Made by a program: the position numbers and the translations under genes
NCBI GenBank assembly: GCA_030632625.1
Contig: DAOVUK010000034.1
Coordinates: 1-13,306 of the forward strand
DNA: 13,306 bases
Direction of reading: 5' to 3'
DNA from: Gammaproteobacteria bacterium
Lineage (GTDB): Bacteria > Pseudomonadota > Gammaproteobacteria > GRL18
The notes under the pieces: generated by a model
Told to the model about the DNA's origin: nothing
The model's input: the letters and a program-made list of their open reading frames with translations, nothing else
Databases searched by the model: none
Part shown: piece by piece, positions 1-6,995 of the stretch
Layout: the number at the start of each line of letters is the position of its first letter
Position numbering within the stretch: position 1 is the stretch's first letter

Positions 1-12
1 AAGAATTAGGGG

Positions 13-187
13 CTCGCTCGGGTATTATGGGGTGTAGAAAGACGATTGCTGGGTAGACTGGTTCATCTGACTGGGGACGCGTGTAAATACATCCATGTAA
101 CGCTTAGTGAAAACGTCCCTGTTTTCACATACCCCATTCAGATGAACCAGTTTACCCAACACTCTCTACGGCATCTATCCTCGCTCG
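13..187. repeat. MITE-like imperfect palindrome
   Basis: The core is a pair of 27-bp inverted arms, 50-76 and 132-158, matching at 25 of 27 positions and reading outward to inward as TGGGTARACTGGTTCATCTG and so on. Outside the arms, 27-49 and 159-179 continue as a weaker, gapped inverted match (GTAGAAAG against GTAGAGAG). A second small hairpin lies inside: GTGAAAAC 107-114 with GTTTTCAC 121-128. The octamer CTCGCTCG occurs in direct orientation at 13-20 and 180-187, which could be a target-site duplication, though it is low in complexity. No transposase is encoded. It may be a non-autonomous miniature element or a palindromic intergenic repeat of the REP/BIME kind. The palindrome is certain; its class is inferred. 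Confidence 0.6.
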
Positions 188-193
188 TGTTGT

Positions 194-273
194 CCAAAAT
201 CAAAAGCAAGATCAAGAGATAAGAAAAAACATCACTACTGAATTTAAGTGATACTGTTTTCTTTTGATTTTGG
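194..273. repeat. A+T-rich nested inverted repeat
   Basis: CCAAAATCAAAAG at 194-206 is a perfect 13-bp inverted match to 261-273. Inside it, ATCACT at 231-236 pairs with AGTGAT at 247-252, so the whole 80 bp can form a two-part hairpin. It lies between the upstream palindrome and the G+C-rich repeats. No gene is associated with it. Function is unknown; it might be part of a mosaic repeat element. Confidence 0.6.
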
Positions 274-322
274 CTTTTGCACTACCCGCCCATAGTGAGA
301 AAAGTGCTGCAGGTAGTATTGG

Positions 323-496
323 GGAGGAGGGTGCAACTGCCCGGGGCTTCGCCTCAGGGCGCCTACTTTTGGTTCGAGGCATGGACAGCTTCGGCGTCCT
401 GCCTCTCGCTGCATTTCCACCATCCTTGGCGGTCATGCCGAAGCAGAGCGCTACATGGATGTACTTGAGCGTCCCCTGATAGTTGCACCCACCTCC
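323..496. repeat. G+C-rich REP-like nested repeat
   Basis: Outer arms 323-346 and 473-496 are inverted copies (20 of 24 positions, core GGGTGCAACT). Within them, GAGGCATGGAC (376-386) pairs with GTCCTGCCTC (396-405) with one bulged T, giving a strong 10-bp stem with a 9-nt loop. GCTTCGGC (388-395) can alternatively pair with GCCGAAGC (437-444). The segment 447-476 carries TACATGGATGTA followed by GCGTCCCC and is an inverted copy of 73-104. Base composition is clearly richer in G+C than the flanking genes. It sits downstream of dapD, where such repeats often act in mRNA stabilisation or termination, but no T-run follows in the dapD direction. Confidence 0.55.
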
Positions 497-536
497 TAAA
501 CACGGCTTTTTACCAAAGCACTTTTTGAACGCAACC

Positions 537-1358
537 TTAAATATTCCTCAGCAACTCATTAATCCCAACTTTACCCAGAGTCTTCGCATCAACCTGCTTA
601 ACAATCACAGCACAATAAAGGCTGTACTTGCCGTCAGCAGAAGGCAGGTTGCCAGAAACAACGACTGAACCGGCAGGAATACGACCATAGCTGACTTCAT
701 CTGTCATTCGATTGTAAATACGGGTACTCTGACCAATATAAACACCCATAGAAATAACAGAACCTTCTTCAACGATTACACCTTCAACCACTTCAGAGCG
801 AGCTCCGATAAAGCAGTTATCTTCAATAATGGTTGGCCCGGCTTGTAGTGGCTCAAGTACGCCGCCAATTCCAACACCACCGGAAAGGTGAACATTTTTA
901 CCAATTTGAGCACAGGATCCAACTGTTGCCCAGGTATCAACCATCGTGCCGCTATCAACATAGGCGCCGATGTTGCAATAAGATGGCATCAATACCACGC
1001 CTGGTGCGATATAGACACCTTTTCTAACGGTAGCAGGCGGGACAACACGAATTCCAGCTTCACGGAAGTCACGTGAATTATAGTCCTGAAATTTTGACTC
1101 AACTTTATCAAAATAATTGGTAGAGCCGCTTTTCATCAGCTGGTTATCTTCAATTCGAAAAGAAAGCAGAACGGCTTTCTTCAGCCACTGGTTAACAACC
1201 CAGTCACCATCAATTTTTTCAGCCACTCTAAGGCGTCCGCTATCCAGCATCTGAATCGCTTCAACAACTGCTTCTTTGACATGGGTGTCAACTGATGAAG
1301 GAGTGATTTCTGCCCGATTTTCAAAGGCTTGTTCAATAATTTCTTGCATGTCGCTCAT
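537..1358 (-). CDS. dapD: 2,3,4,5-tetrahydropyridine-2,6-dicarboxylate N-succinyltransferase
   Basis: This cytoplasmic enzyme uses succinyl-CoA to succinylate tetrahydrodipicolinate, the committing step of the succinylase route to meso-DAP and lysine. The 273 residues align end to end with E. coli DapD (274 aa). An N-terminal helical domain (about 1-100) is followed by the left-handed beta-helix of hexapeptide repeats (about 105-240), including [15 protein letters not shown] (139-153) and [13 protein letters not shown] (158-170). D141 and E189 (ARSEVVEG) are at the expected catalytic positions, and the C-terminus KVGINELLR is conserved. The ATG at 1358 has AAGGAAT 6 nt upstream, and that site overlaps the end of dapC, only 3 nt away, so the two genes are probably translationally coupled. 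Nothing appears broken. Confidence 0.98.
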   Translation of the reverse strand: MSDMQEIIEQAFENRAEITPSSVDTHVKEAVVEAIQMLDSGRLRVAEKIDGDWVVNQWLKKAVLLSFRIEDNQLMKSGSTNYFDKVESKFQDYNSRDFREAGIRVVPPATVRKGVYIAPGVVLMPSYCNIGAYVDSGTMVDTWATVGSCAQIGKNVHLSGGVGIGGVLEPLQAGPTIIEDNCFIGARSEVVEGVIVEEGSVISMGVYIGQSTRIYNRMTDEVSYGRIPAGSVVVSGNLPSADGKYSLYCAVIVKQVDAKTLGKVGINELLRNI

Positions 1359-1361
1359 TAA

Positions 1362-2570
1362 TTATTCCTTATAACGCTTTAGATAAGTACGAATACGTTG
1401 TGCTGCTTCAATACACTCGTCAAGTGGTGCAACCAACGCAATTCTTGCATAGCCGAGACCGGGATTGGCCTGACCTGTTTTTCGTGACAGATAACTGCCG
1501 GGTAATACGGTAATATGCTGATCTTCAAAGAGTGTGGCAGCAAATTTTTCATCATCACCACAGGGGACTTTAAGCCAGATATAAAATGAGGCCGGTGGTG
1601 CTTTTATATCAATTACCGGGTTTAAAATATCAATAAATGCCTGATATTTTTCTCGATAAGCGGCTCGATTTTCTTTTACGTGCTGCTCATCATTCCAGCA
1701 GGCAATACTGGCATGCTGGGTAGTGATGGGCATTGCTGAACCATGATAAGTTCGATATAAAAGGAACTTCTGGATAATCTCCGCATCGCCGGCAACATAA
1801 CCTGAACGCAGGCCGGGCACATTAGAACGTTTGGATAAACTATTAAATACTACCAGATTTTTAAAATCGGTTAATCCCATATCACTGGCTGCTTCAAGCA
1901 GACCGGGAGGTGGTCTGTGCTCTTCCTGATAAATTTCTGAATAACATTCATCAGAGGCAATAATAAAATCATACTGATGCGCTAATTTTATTAATTGCTG
2001 TAATGACGACTTATCAATCACTTCACCTGAAGGATTGCCTGGAGAACAGATATATAAAAGCTGGCAGAGTTTCCAGATATTTCTGGGGATATTATCAAAA
2101 TCGGGAATATAGTAAGTTCTTTCGCAGGCGTTGACGAAATAGGGTGTCGCTCCGGCAAGAATAGCTGCGCCTTCATATATCTGGTAAAAAGGATTAGGCA
2201 TGACCACCAGTGGATCTTTTTCCTTTTTGTCAATGACAGATTGTGCAAAGGCGAACAGGGCTTCTCTTGTGCCATTAACCGGTAAAACCTGTGTTTCCGG
2301 GTCGATTTGGTCTTCACTGAGATTAAAACGTTTTTCTATCCAGCGGGAGATTGTCTGACGCAGCTCAGGCAGGCCTCTTGTGGTCGGGTATTTTGCCAGA
2401 CCGTCAAAGTTGTCTTTAATGGCATCAAAGACAAAACCAGGCGGTTCATGCTTGGGCTCACCAATGGATAAAGAAATATGTTTTAATTTGCCATTCGGAT
2501 TAATGTCTTTTTTTAATGCAGCAAGTCTTTCAAATGGATAGGGCTTTAACAGGTCTAATGCTGGATTCAT
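1362..2570 (-). CDS. dapC: N-succinyldiaminopimelate aminotransferase
   Basis: This is a class I/II PLP-dependent aminotransferase (fold type I) of 402 residues. In the DapC family of beta- and gammaproteobacteria the enzyme uses glutamate to aminate N-succinyl-2-amino-6-ketopimelate, the step after DapD. Visible hallmarks are SIGEP (35-39), YPTTRG (61-66), SPGNPSG with N179, ASDECY with D207, the Schiff-base lysine K247 in SLSKRSN, and R255 in GLRSGY. The C-terminal GYARIAL carries the usual carboxylate-binding arginine. Position as first gene of an operon with dapD strongly favours DapC over other aminotransferases of the family; the general argD product could do the same reaction in enteric bacteria. 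The leader from its predicted promoter is about 23 nt, with a modest GAGAG ribosome site. Confidence 0.93.
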   Translation of the reverse strand: MNPALDLLKPYPFERLAALKKDINPNGKLKHISLSIGEPKHEPPGFVFDAIKDNFDGLAKYPTTRGLPELRQTISRWIEKRFNLSEDQIDPETQVLPVNGTREALFAFAQSVIDKKEKDPLVVMPNPFYQIYEGAAILAGATPYFVNACERTYYIPDFDNIPRNIWKLCQLLYICSPGNPSGEVIDKSSLQQLIKLAHQYDFIIASDECYSEIYQEEHRPPPGLLEAASDMGLTDFKNLVVFNSLSKRSNVPGLRSGYVAGDAEIIQKFLLYRTYHGSAMPITTQHASIACWNDEQHVKENRAAYREKYQAFIDILNPVIDIKAPPASFYIWLKVPCGDDEKFAATLFEDQHITVLPGSYLSRKTGQANPGLGYARIALVAPLDECIEAAQRIRTYLKRYKE

Positions 2571-2599
2571 TCTATGGCTCTCTATATTCAGATCAGACT

Positions 2600-2629
2600 A
2601 TTATAAAAGAATTACCGCCCCTGCATCAA
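2600..2629 (-). promoter_or_regulatory. Predicted sigma-70 promoter for dapC-dapD
   Basis: On the minus strand, TTGATG (2629-2624) is followed by an 18-bp spacer and a perfect TATAAT (2605-2600). Transcription would begin near 2593, about 23 nt before the dapC ATG at 2570. No other promoter-like element this close is visible in the 122-bp divergent spacer for this strand. Confidence 0.65.
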
Positions 2630-2636
2630 ATAATCT

Positions 2637-2664
2637 TTGCAATTTTCTTGTATGTTAATACAAT
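2637..2664 (+). promoter_or_regulatory. Predicted VOC-gene promoter with palindromic operator
   Basis: TTGCAA (2637-2642), a 16-bp spacer and TACAAT (2659-2664) form a plausible sigma-70 promoter. The perfect inverted repeat TTGTATgttaATACAA (2648-2663) fills the spacer and overlaps the -10 element, which is where a dimeric repressor would bind. It lies 8 bp from the -35 of the divergent dapC promoter, so a bound protein could affect both. No regulator gene is present here. The palindrome is seen; its role is inferred. Confidence 0.4.
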
Positions 2665-2692
2665 ACAGGTTTTATATTAATATCCGGAAACA

Positions 2693-3079
2693 ATGGAAAA
2701 TCAGCCAATATTTATCGGTCTTCACCATGGCAGTCTGATTGTCAAAGATTTACCCAGGTCTATTAATTTTTATTGTCATATTATTGGACTGAAACAAAAT
2801 CTTCACCGTCCGCAAATGAGTTTTGATGGTGCCTGGCTGGATGTGGGTGAGCAGCAGATCCATTTACTAAATTTGCCGGAAACAGAGCGAAAGCTGAATC
2901 CGCCAGAGCATGCCGGACGAGATCGTCATCTGGCCATTCATGTCACGCAAATTGAAACAATTAAATCTAATTTAGAGGCTGATCAGATTCCCTTTACTAT
3001 GAGTCGCTCAGGACGGCAGGCACTATTTTGTCGTGATCCTGATGGCAACGGCCTGGAGTTTATTAAAGTGGTGCTTTAA
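2693..3079 (+). CDS. VOC (glyoxalase/dioxygenase fold) family protein, substrate unknown
   Basis: This small cytoplasmic protein of 128 residues has a single vicinal-oxygen-chelate domain made of two beta-alpha-beta-beta-beta modules. Module one has LHHGSLIVKDLPRSINFYCH (10-29) and IGL (31-33). Module two has RHLAIHV (78-84) and the family signature RDPDGNGLEF (114-123). Likely metal ligands are H12, H57, H79 and E122. Such proteins include glyoxalase I, fosfomycin-resistance enzymes, ring-cleaving dioxygenases and methylmalonyl-CoA epimerase, and the sequence does not decide between them. It is transcribed alone, divergent from dapC and convergent with glnD. The ATG at 2693 has only a weak, close GGAAA ribosome site. 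It appears intact. Confidence 0.88.
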   Translation: MENQPIFIGLHHGSLIVKDLPRSINFYCHIIGLKQNLHRPQMSFDGAWLDVGEQQIHLLNLPETERKLNPPEHAGRDRHLAIHVTQIETIKSNLEADQIPFTMSRSGRQALFCRDPDGNGLEFIKVVL

Positions 3080-3087
3080 ACAATAAT

Positions 3088-3113
3088 TCAGTGTTAAGCG
3101 TTCGGAACACTGA
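3088..3113. terminator. Hairpin between convergent VOC gene and glnD
   Basis: TCAGTGTT (3088-3095) and AACACTGA (3106-3113) form a perfect 8-bp stem with a 10-nt loop, 8 nt after the VOC stop codon and 10 nt from the glnD stop. In the glnD direction it is followed by ATTATTGTTT, a loose T-rich tail; in the VOC direction there is no T-run. It most likely serves as a bidirectional, perhaps weak, terminator. Confidence 0.5.
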
Positions 3114-3123
3114 GTGTCTGGTG

Positions 3124-5841
3124 TCATTCTATCTCATCTGCCCGACGTATAATTGCCCTGCGAATATCTTCCTGCTGCTTGATATCGGTAATAATTTGTT
3201 TGTTTTTATCCCGAATAACAAAGACATCCTCTACTTTTTCACCAAAAGTTGAAATTTTTGCGTTGTCCAGAGAGATATGACATTCAACCAGAGCCTGGCC
3301 GATATGGGATAATAGAGCAGGGCGGTTTGACGCTGTTATGGTCATCAAGGTCTGATTATTTTCCAGATCTTCATCAAACTGTACTTTTGTCTTAAGAGAA
3401 AACTGCTTTTGGCTGCGGCTCAGTCTTTGAGAAACTGCAGGTAAAACAAAACTGTCCTGAGCCAGTTTGTCTTCAAGTGACTTGAGGATTGTTTCGATGC
3501 GATCATTATCAGTGACTGCAGAACCATCTTCTTCCAGAACAAAATAAGTATGGTAAGTACGATCATTGGAAGAAGAAACAGTTTTGGCCTCGGTGACATC
3601 AAGTACCAGTTGTGACAATGTTGAGGTAACTAGTGCAAAAACATAATCTTCTTTTTTTGTGTAAATGAAAATTTCTGTACCACCGCGTTCTTCATGAGTT
3701 CTAATAAGAATCAGGGGTAGAACCGGTGATTTATTGGTGTCATTCTCAGAAATATTGAGCACAGCCTCTGTTTGCCAGACGATTTCTTCCGGCTGAAATT
3801 TAATAAAATACTCATCCGGTAAAGTATTCCAGAGCTCAATGACAGGTGCTTGTGAATAATGCTTGTCGGTTAATTTACCTAATGCAATCGCTTTGAAATT
3901 TTTAATGCATTCTTCTTGTTGTTGAGGGTTGTCCAGACCTTTGTTTAAAGCAATTTTTGTCAGATTGTAGAGTTGTGATAATAAAGAATCCTTCCAGCTA
4001 TTCCATACTTTAGGACTGGTCGCCCGGATATCAGACACAGTGAGCATGTAGAGGTAGTCCAGATAATGACTCTCGCCAACCAGTAAGGCAAATTCATGGA
4101 TCACAGCAGGATCATTAATATCCTTTCGTTGTGCGGTCATGGACATGACCAAATGATTTTTAACCAGCCAGCTGACAAGACGGGTATCTCTGAGGTTTAG
4201 ATCATGTTTTTGACAGAACTGTTCAGCATCAATTGCCCCTAATTGCTCATGTCGGCCGCCGCGACCTTTAGCAATATCATGAAACAATGCCGCCATGTAC
4301 AATAATTCTGGTTTGGGAAGATAATGAGCGATTTTACTGGCCAGAGGCAATTCATCAGCATGCTTACGCACAAAAAGGCGCCGGGTGTTGCGCAGTACCT
4401 TCAGAGTGTGCTCATCGACCGTATAGGCATGATATAAATCATGCTGCATTTGACCGACAATTTGTTTAAATTCAGGTATATAAGCGGCTAAAACACCATA
4501 GCGGTTCATGCGCCGCATTTCATGGGTAATACCAAAAGGCTGGCGTAGTATTTCCATAAATAATGAACGGCAGCGGAGATCCTTGCGGAAACTATCATCA
4601 ATTAAATAGTTATTAGCACGGATCAGGCGAATGGTGCTGGCCCGAACGCCTTTAAGTTCCGGATCCTGGCAGAGCAGGAGAAAAATTTCCAGCAGGGCAA
4701 AAGGATAATTGCGGAATATATTCTGGTTTGCTGCAGCAATATAGCCCTTATAATTGATAAACCGGCGATTGATTTTTTTCGGCTCTGCATCCGCATCACC
4801 GAAAATAATGGCTTCCTGAAAGTATTGCAGCAGCATCTCATTAAGACGCTCTAATTGCATGACTGTCTGATAATAGTCATGCATAAAACATTCAACTGCT
4901 AATTTTCCCTCGCAGTCAGTATAGCCAAACTGCTGGGCCAGCTCTCTTTGATAGTCAAACAGTAGTCGTTCTTCATGACGCCTGCATAGGATATGCAGCG
5001 CAAAACGAATTTTCCAGAGAAAGTTTTGCCCGTTTTCCAGCTGCTCATATTCATGAAGTGTCAGAAAATTATGGCCAACAAGTTCTTTCAGGCTTTCAAC
5101 ATTAAAATGCCGTTTGGCCACCCAGCCGATGAGCTGTATATCGCGTAAGCCGCCCGGTCCTTCTTTTATATTGGGTTCCAGATTGTAGGCCGTTTCATTG
5201 AATTTGCGATAGCGCTGGTTTTTTTCCTGAATTTTAGCGGCGGTAAAGTCTTTTGTCGGCCAGATATTCCTGGGACTTAACTGACTGGCTAATTGTTCAT
5301 AAAGTATATGATCACCCGTGATCAGGCGGGATTCCATAAGATTACTGATAATAGTGATGTCATTTTCCGCTTCCTTTATACACTCATCAACAGTACGAAC
5401 ACTATGACCGATTTCTAAGCCGATATCCCAGAGCAGGGTAATAAAGAACTGTAGATTTTCCACAAAGTCTTTATTACTTTCGGACTGTTCTTCTATAGGG
5501 ATATCAAGAGGATGCTCGGCATCGTGCAACAACAGCAAATCAACATCGCTGTGGGGGTGTAATTCACCACGACCATAACCGCCGACGGCCAATAATGCGG
5601 CATTTTCACCCAAATTGTAATAGGACCAGGCCAGTGTCAATATGATATCAATCGCATGGGAACGTTCACGGATCAGATGAACAATATTATGTTGTTCCTG
5701 AAATTGCTGAGTTTGTTTCTCATAGATTGATTTAACAGCAGCTTTTAACGGCAATAATGGGGTCTTACTTTCAGCTAGCTCAGATTCAAGTGAAGAGAAG
5801 TCAAAAAGAAGCTCTAGAGAAGCGGGTATGGTGAGTTGCAT
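3124..5841 (-). CDS. glnD: Bifunctional PII uridylyltransferase / uridylyl-removing enzyme
   Basis: GlnD senses glutamine and adds UMP to PII proteins when nitrogen is short, or removes it when glutamine is high, thereby setting glutamine synthetase and NtrBC activity. Counted from the longest frame (GTG 5895, 923 aa), the nucleotidyltransferase motif VGGYGRGELHPHSDVD is at 104-119 with metal ligands D117 and D119. The GlnD linker PNIKEGPGGLRDIQ is at 241-254. The HD domain ALFHDIAKGRGGRH (536-549) carries H539/D540 for hydrolysis. Two ACT domains follow at about 739-800 (GTEIFI start) and 849-915. I place the start at ATG 5841 (905 aa) because AGGGA lies 9 nt upstream and the distance to the active-site motif then fits Pseudomonas-type GlnD. 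Starts at GTG 5895 or ATG 5892 would overlap map and lack a clear ribosome site. The gene is cotranscribed with map. Confidence 0.95.
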   Translation of the reverse strand: MQLTIPASLELLFDFSSLESELAESKTPLLPLKAAVKSIYEKQTQQFQEQHNIVHLIRERSHAIDIILTLAWSYYNLGENAALLAVGGYGRGELHPHSDVDLLLLHDAEHPLDIPIEEQSESNKDFVENLQFFITLLWDIGLEIGHSVRTVDECIKEAENDITIISNLMESRLITGDHILYEQLASQLSPRNIWPTKDFTAAKIQEKNQRYRKFNETAYNLEPNIKEGPGGLRDIQLIGWVAKRHFNVESLKELVGHNFLTLHEYEQLENGQNFLWKIRFALHILCRRHEERLLFDYQRELAQQFGYTDCEGKLAVECFMHDYYQTVMQLERLNEMLLQYFQEAIIFGDADAEPKKINRRFINYKGYIAAANQNIFRNYPFALLEIFLLLCQDPELKGVRASTIRLIRANNYLIDDSFRKDLRCRSLFMEILRQPFGITHEMRRMNRYGVLAAYIPEFKQIVGQMQHDLYHAYTVDEHTLKVLRNTRRLFVRKHADELPLASKIAHYLPKPELLYMAALFHDIAKGRGGRHEQLGAIDAEQFCQKHDLNLRDTRLVSWLVKNHLVMSMTAQRKDINDPAVIHEFALLVGESHYLDYLYMLTVSDIRATSPKVWNSWKDSLLSQLYNLTKIALNKGLDNPQQQEECIKNFKAIALGKLTDKHYSQAPVIELWNTLPDEYFIKFQPEEIVWQTEAVLNISENDTNKSPVLPLILIRTHEERGGTEIFIYTKKEDYVFALVTSTLSQLVLDVTEAKTVSSSNDRTYHTYFVLEEDGSAVTDNDRIETILKSLEDKLAQDSFVLPAVSQRLSRSQKQFSLKTKVQFDEDLENNQTLMTITASNRPALLSHIGQALVECHISLDNAKISTFGEKVEDVFVIRDKNKQIITDIKQQEDIRRAIIRRADEIE

Positions 5842-5875
5842 TGTTGCTTTTTCCCTGTCTAATTTTGGTATCGGC

Positions 5876-6643
5876 TCATGGCTGTTCTTCATCACGAAGG
5901 GTTAATATTTCATACCCGTCAGCAGTGACTAAAATGGTATGCTCCCACTGTGCAGACAGGCTGCGATCCTTGGTGACCACGGTCCATTTATCGGGTAATA
6001 CTCGTATTTGACGTTTCCCGGCATTAATCATCGGCTCAATAGTGAATATCATACCTTGTTCAAGCTTTTCTCTAGTACCGGGTTTACCGTAATGAAGCAC
6101 CTGAGGATCTTCATGAAAGTTAATACCAATTCCATGACCACAATATTCTCGAACAACAGCAAAATTATGTTTTTCAGCGTGTTGGGCGATAGCATGACCA
6201 ATGTCTCCCAGGTGAATACCGGGTTTAACCATTTTTATACCGGTAAAAAGACATTCATGGCTGATTCGGCAAAGACGTTCAGCTAAAACCGATGGCTTTC
6301 CTAACAGAAACATTTTACTGGTGTCACCATGATAACCATTTTTGATGACAGTAATATCAATATTGATAATATCACTGTTTTTAAGTTTTTTATCACCGGG
6401 AATACCGTGACAAATCTGATTATTAACTGATGTGCATATTGATTTGGGGAAACCATGATAATTCAGTGGTGCCGGAATCGCCTGTTGTTCATTGACAATA
6501 TAGTCATGGCATATTTTGTCTAATTCATCGGTTGTTATACCGGGTTTGACATGAGGTTCAATCATTTGCAGAACCTCGGCAGCCAGTTTTCCGGCAATAC
6601 GCATTTTTTCAATTTCTTCAGGTGTTTTTATACTAATGCTCAT
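5876..6643 (-). CDS. map: Type I methionine aminopeptidase
   Basis: MetAP removes the initiator methionine from nascent proteins with a small second residue, and is usually essential. The 255-residue protein aligns throughout with E. coli Map (264 aa), lacking only a few C-terminal residues. The five ligands of the two-metal centre are present: D96 (NIDITV), D107 (HGDTSKMF), H170 (CGHGIG), E203 (FTIEPM) and E234 (QWEHT), with the substrate-side H79 in CHGIPGD. It is a pita-bread-fold enzyme with no extra N-terminal zinc domain, hence type Ia. It begins the map-glnD transcript and is divergent from rpsB, a conserved arrangement. The ribosome site before ATG 6643 is weak (AAAGAA). Confidence 0.98.
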   Translation of the reverse strand: MSISIKTPEEIEKMRIAGKLAAEVLQMIEPHVKPGITTDELDKICHDYIVNEQQAIPAPLNYHGFPKSICTSVNNQICHGIPGDKKLKNSDIINIDITVIKNGYHGDTSKMFLLGKPSVLAERLCRISHECLFTGIKMVKPGIHLGDIGHAIAQHAEKHNFAVVREYCGHGIGINFHEDPQVLHYGKPGTREKLEQGMIFTIEPMINAGKRQIRVLPDKWTVVTKDRSLSAQWEHTILVTADGYEILTLRDEEQP

Positions 6644-6687
6644 GAGTCAATTCTTTCACTAAAAGTGCTTCCAGATAAACAGTGGGC

Positions 6688-6718
6688 ATTATACCTTTTA
6701 TACAGCAAAAGTGAGCAA
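6688..6718 (-). promoter_or_regulatory. Predicted promoter for map-glnD
   Basis: A perfect minus-strand TATAAT (6693-6688) lies 44 bp upstream of the map start. The best -35 candidate, TTGCTC (6718-6713) with a 19-bp spacer, is poor, so the -10 element carries this call. Confidence 0.45.
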
Positions 6719-6781
6719 TATTTTTTAAGATGGATTATTTCAAGAGCATTCTACATTCCTAAATCCGGAGTAAAAGAAATA

Positions 6782-6810
6782 TTGTTGTTTCAATGCTTTT
6801 ATGGAATAAT
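6782..6810 (+). promoter_or_regulatory. Predicted rpsB promoter with extended -10
   Basis: TTGTTG (6782-6787), a 17-bp spacer and AATAAT (6805-6810) are preceded by TGG, giving an extended -10 (TGn). Transcription would start near 6817, leaving a leader of about 180 nt before rpsB. The discriminator ACGCACG is G+C-rich, as expected for stringently controlled ribosomal promoters. Confidence 0.5.
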
Positions 6811-6816
6811 ACGCAC

Positions 6817-6995
6817 GCCTTGTTACACGTAAGTCTTTAGCAAAATCTAAAGCTCTGGCAAGGTTATTTACTATTCCGACCCTATATCGACACATAAATC
6901 TGGGTGCCTGGACACTGTTTAATAGATAACAGTGAAAAATCAGGTTGGTTTATGGGATATAGGGAAGATCTAACCCTTACACAAGGAAATTTATC
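6817..6995 (+). promoter_or_regulatory. rpsB 5' leader, candidate S2 autoregulatory region
   Basis: In E. coli and relatives the rpsB leader binds S2 and represses rpsB-tsf translation. Here a leader of about 180 nt contains CTTTAG/CTAAAG (6835-6840 with 6847-6852), CACTGTT/AACAGTG (6913-6919 with 6928-6934, 8-nt loop) and, close to the start, AGGG/CCCT (6961-6964 with 6974-6977). The ribosome site AAGGAA is at 6983-6988, 7 nt before ATG. The hairpins are seen; equivalence to the S2-binding fold is inferred from position only. Confidence 0.4.

Noticed and set aside
212..479. Open frames of 60-74 codons on both strands in the repeat-rich end
   Set aside because: They run through the inverted repeats, have no clear ribosome site, show no recognisable domain, and overlap one another on opposite strands. 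They look like translated repeat DNA, not genes.
503..525. GCTTT/AAAGC hairpin with T-run just after dapD
   Set aside because: The stem is 5 bp and the T-run is on the plus strand, the wrong direction for dapD, and no plus-strand gene ends there.
1362..2570. Alternative reading of the aminotransferase as a general aspartate or N-acetylornithine aminotransferase
   Set aside because: The motif set is class I/II rather than class III (argD type), and the 3-nt junction with dapD points to a dedicated DapC.
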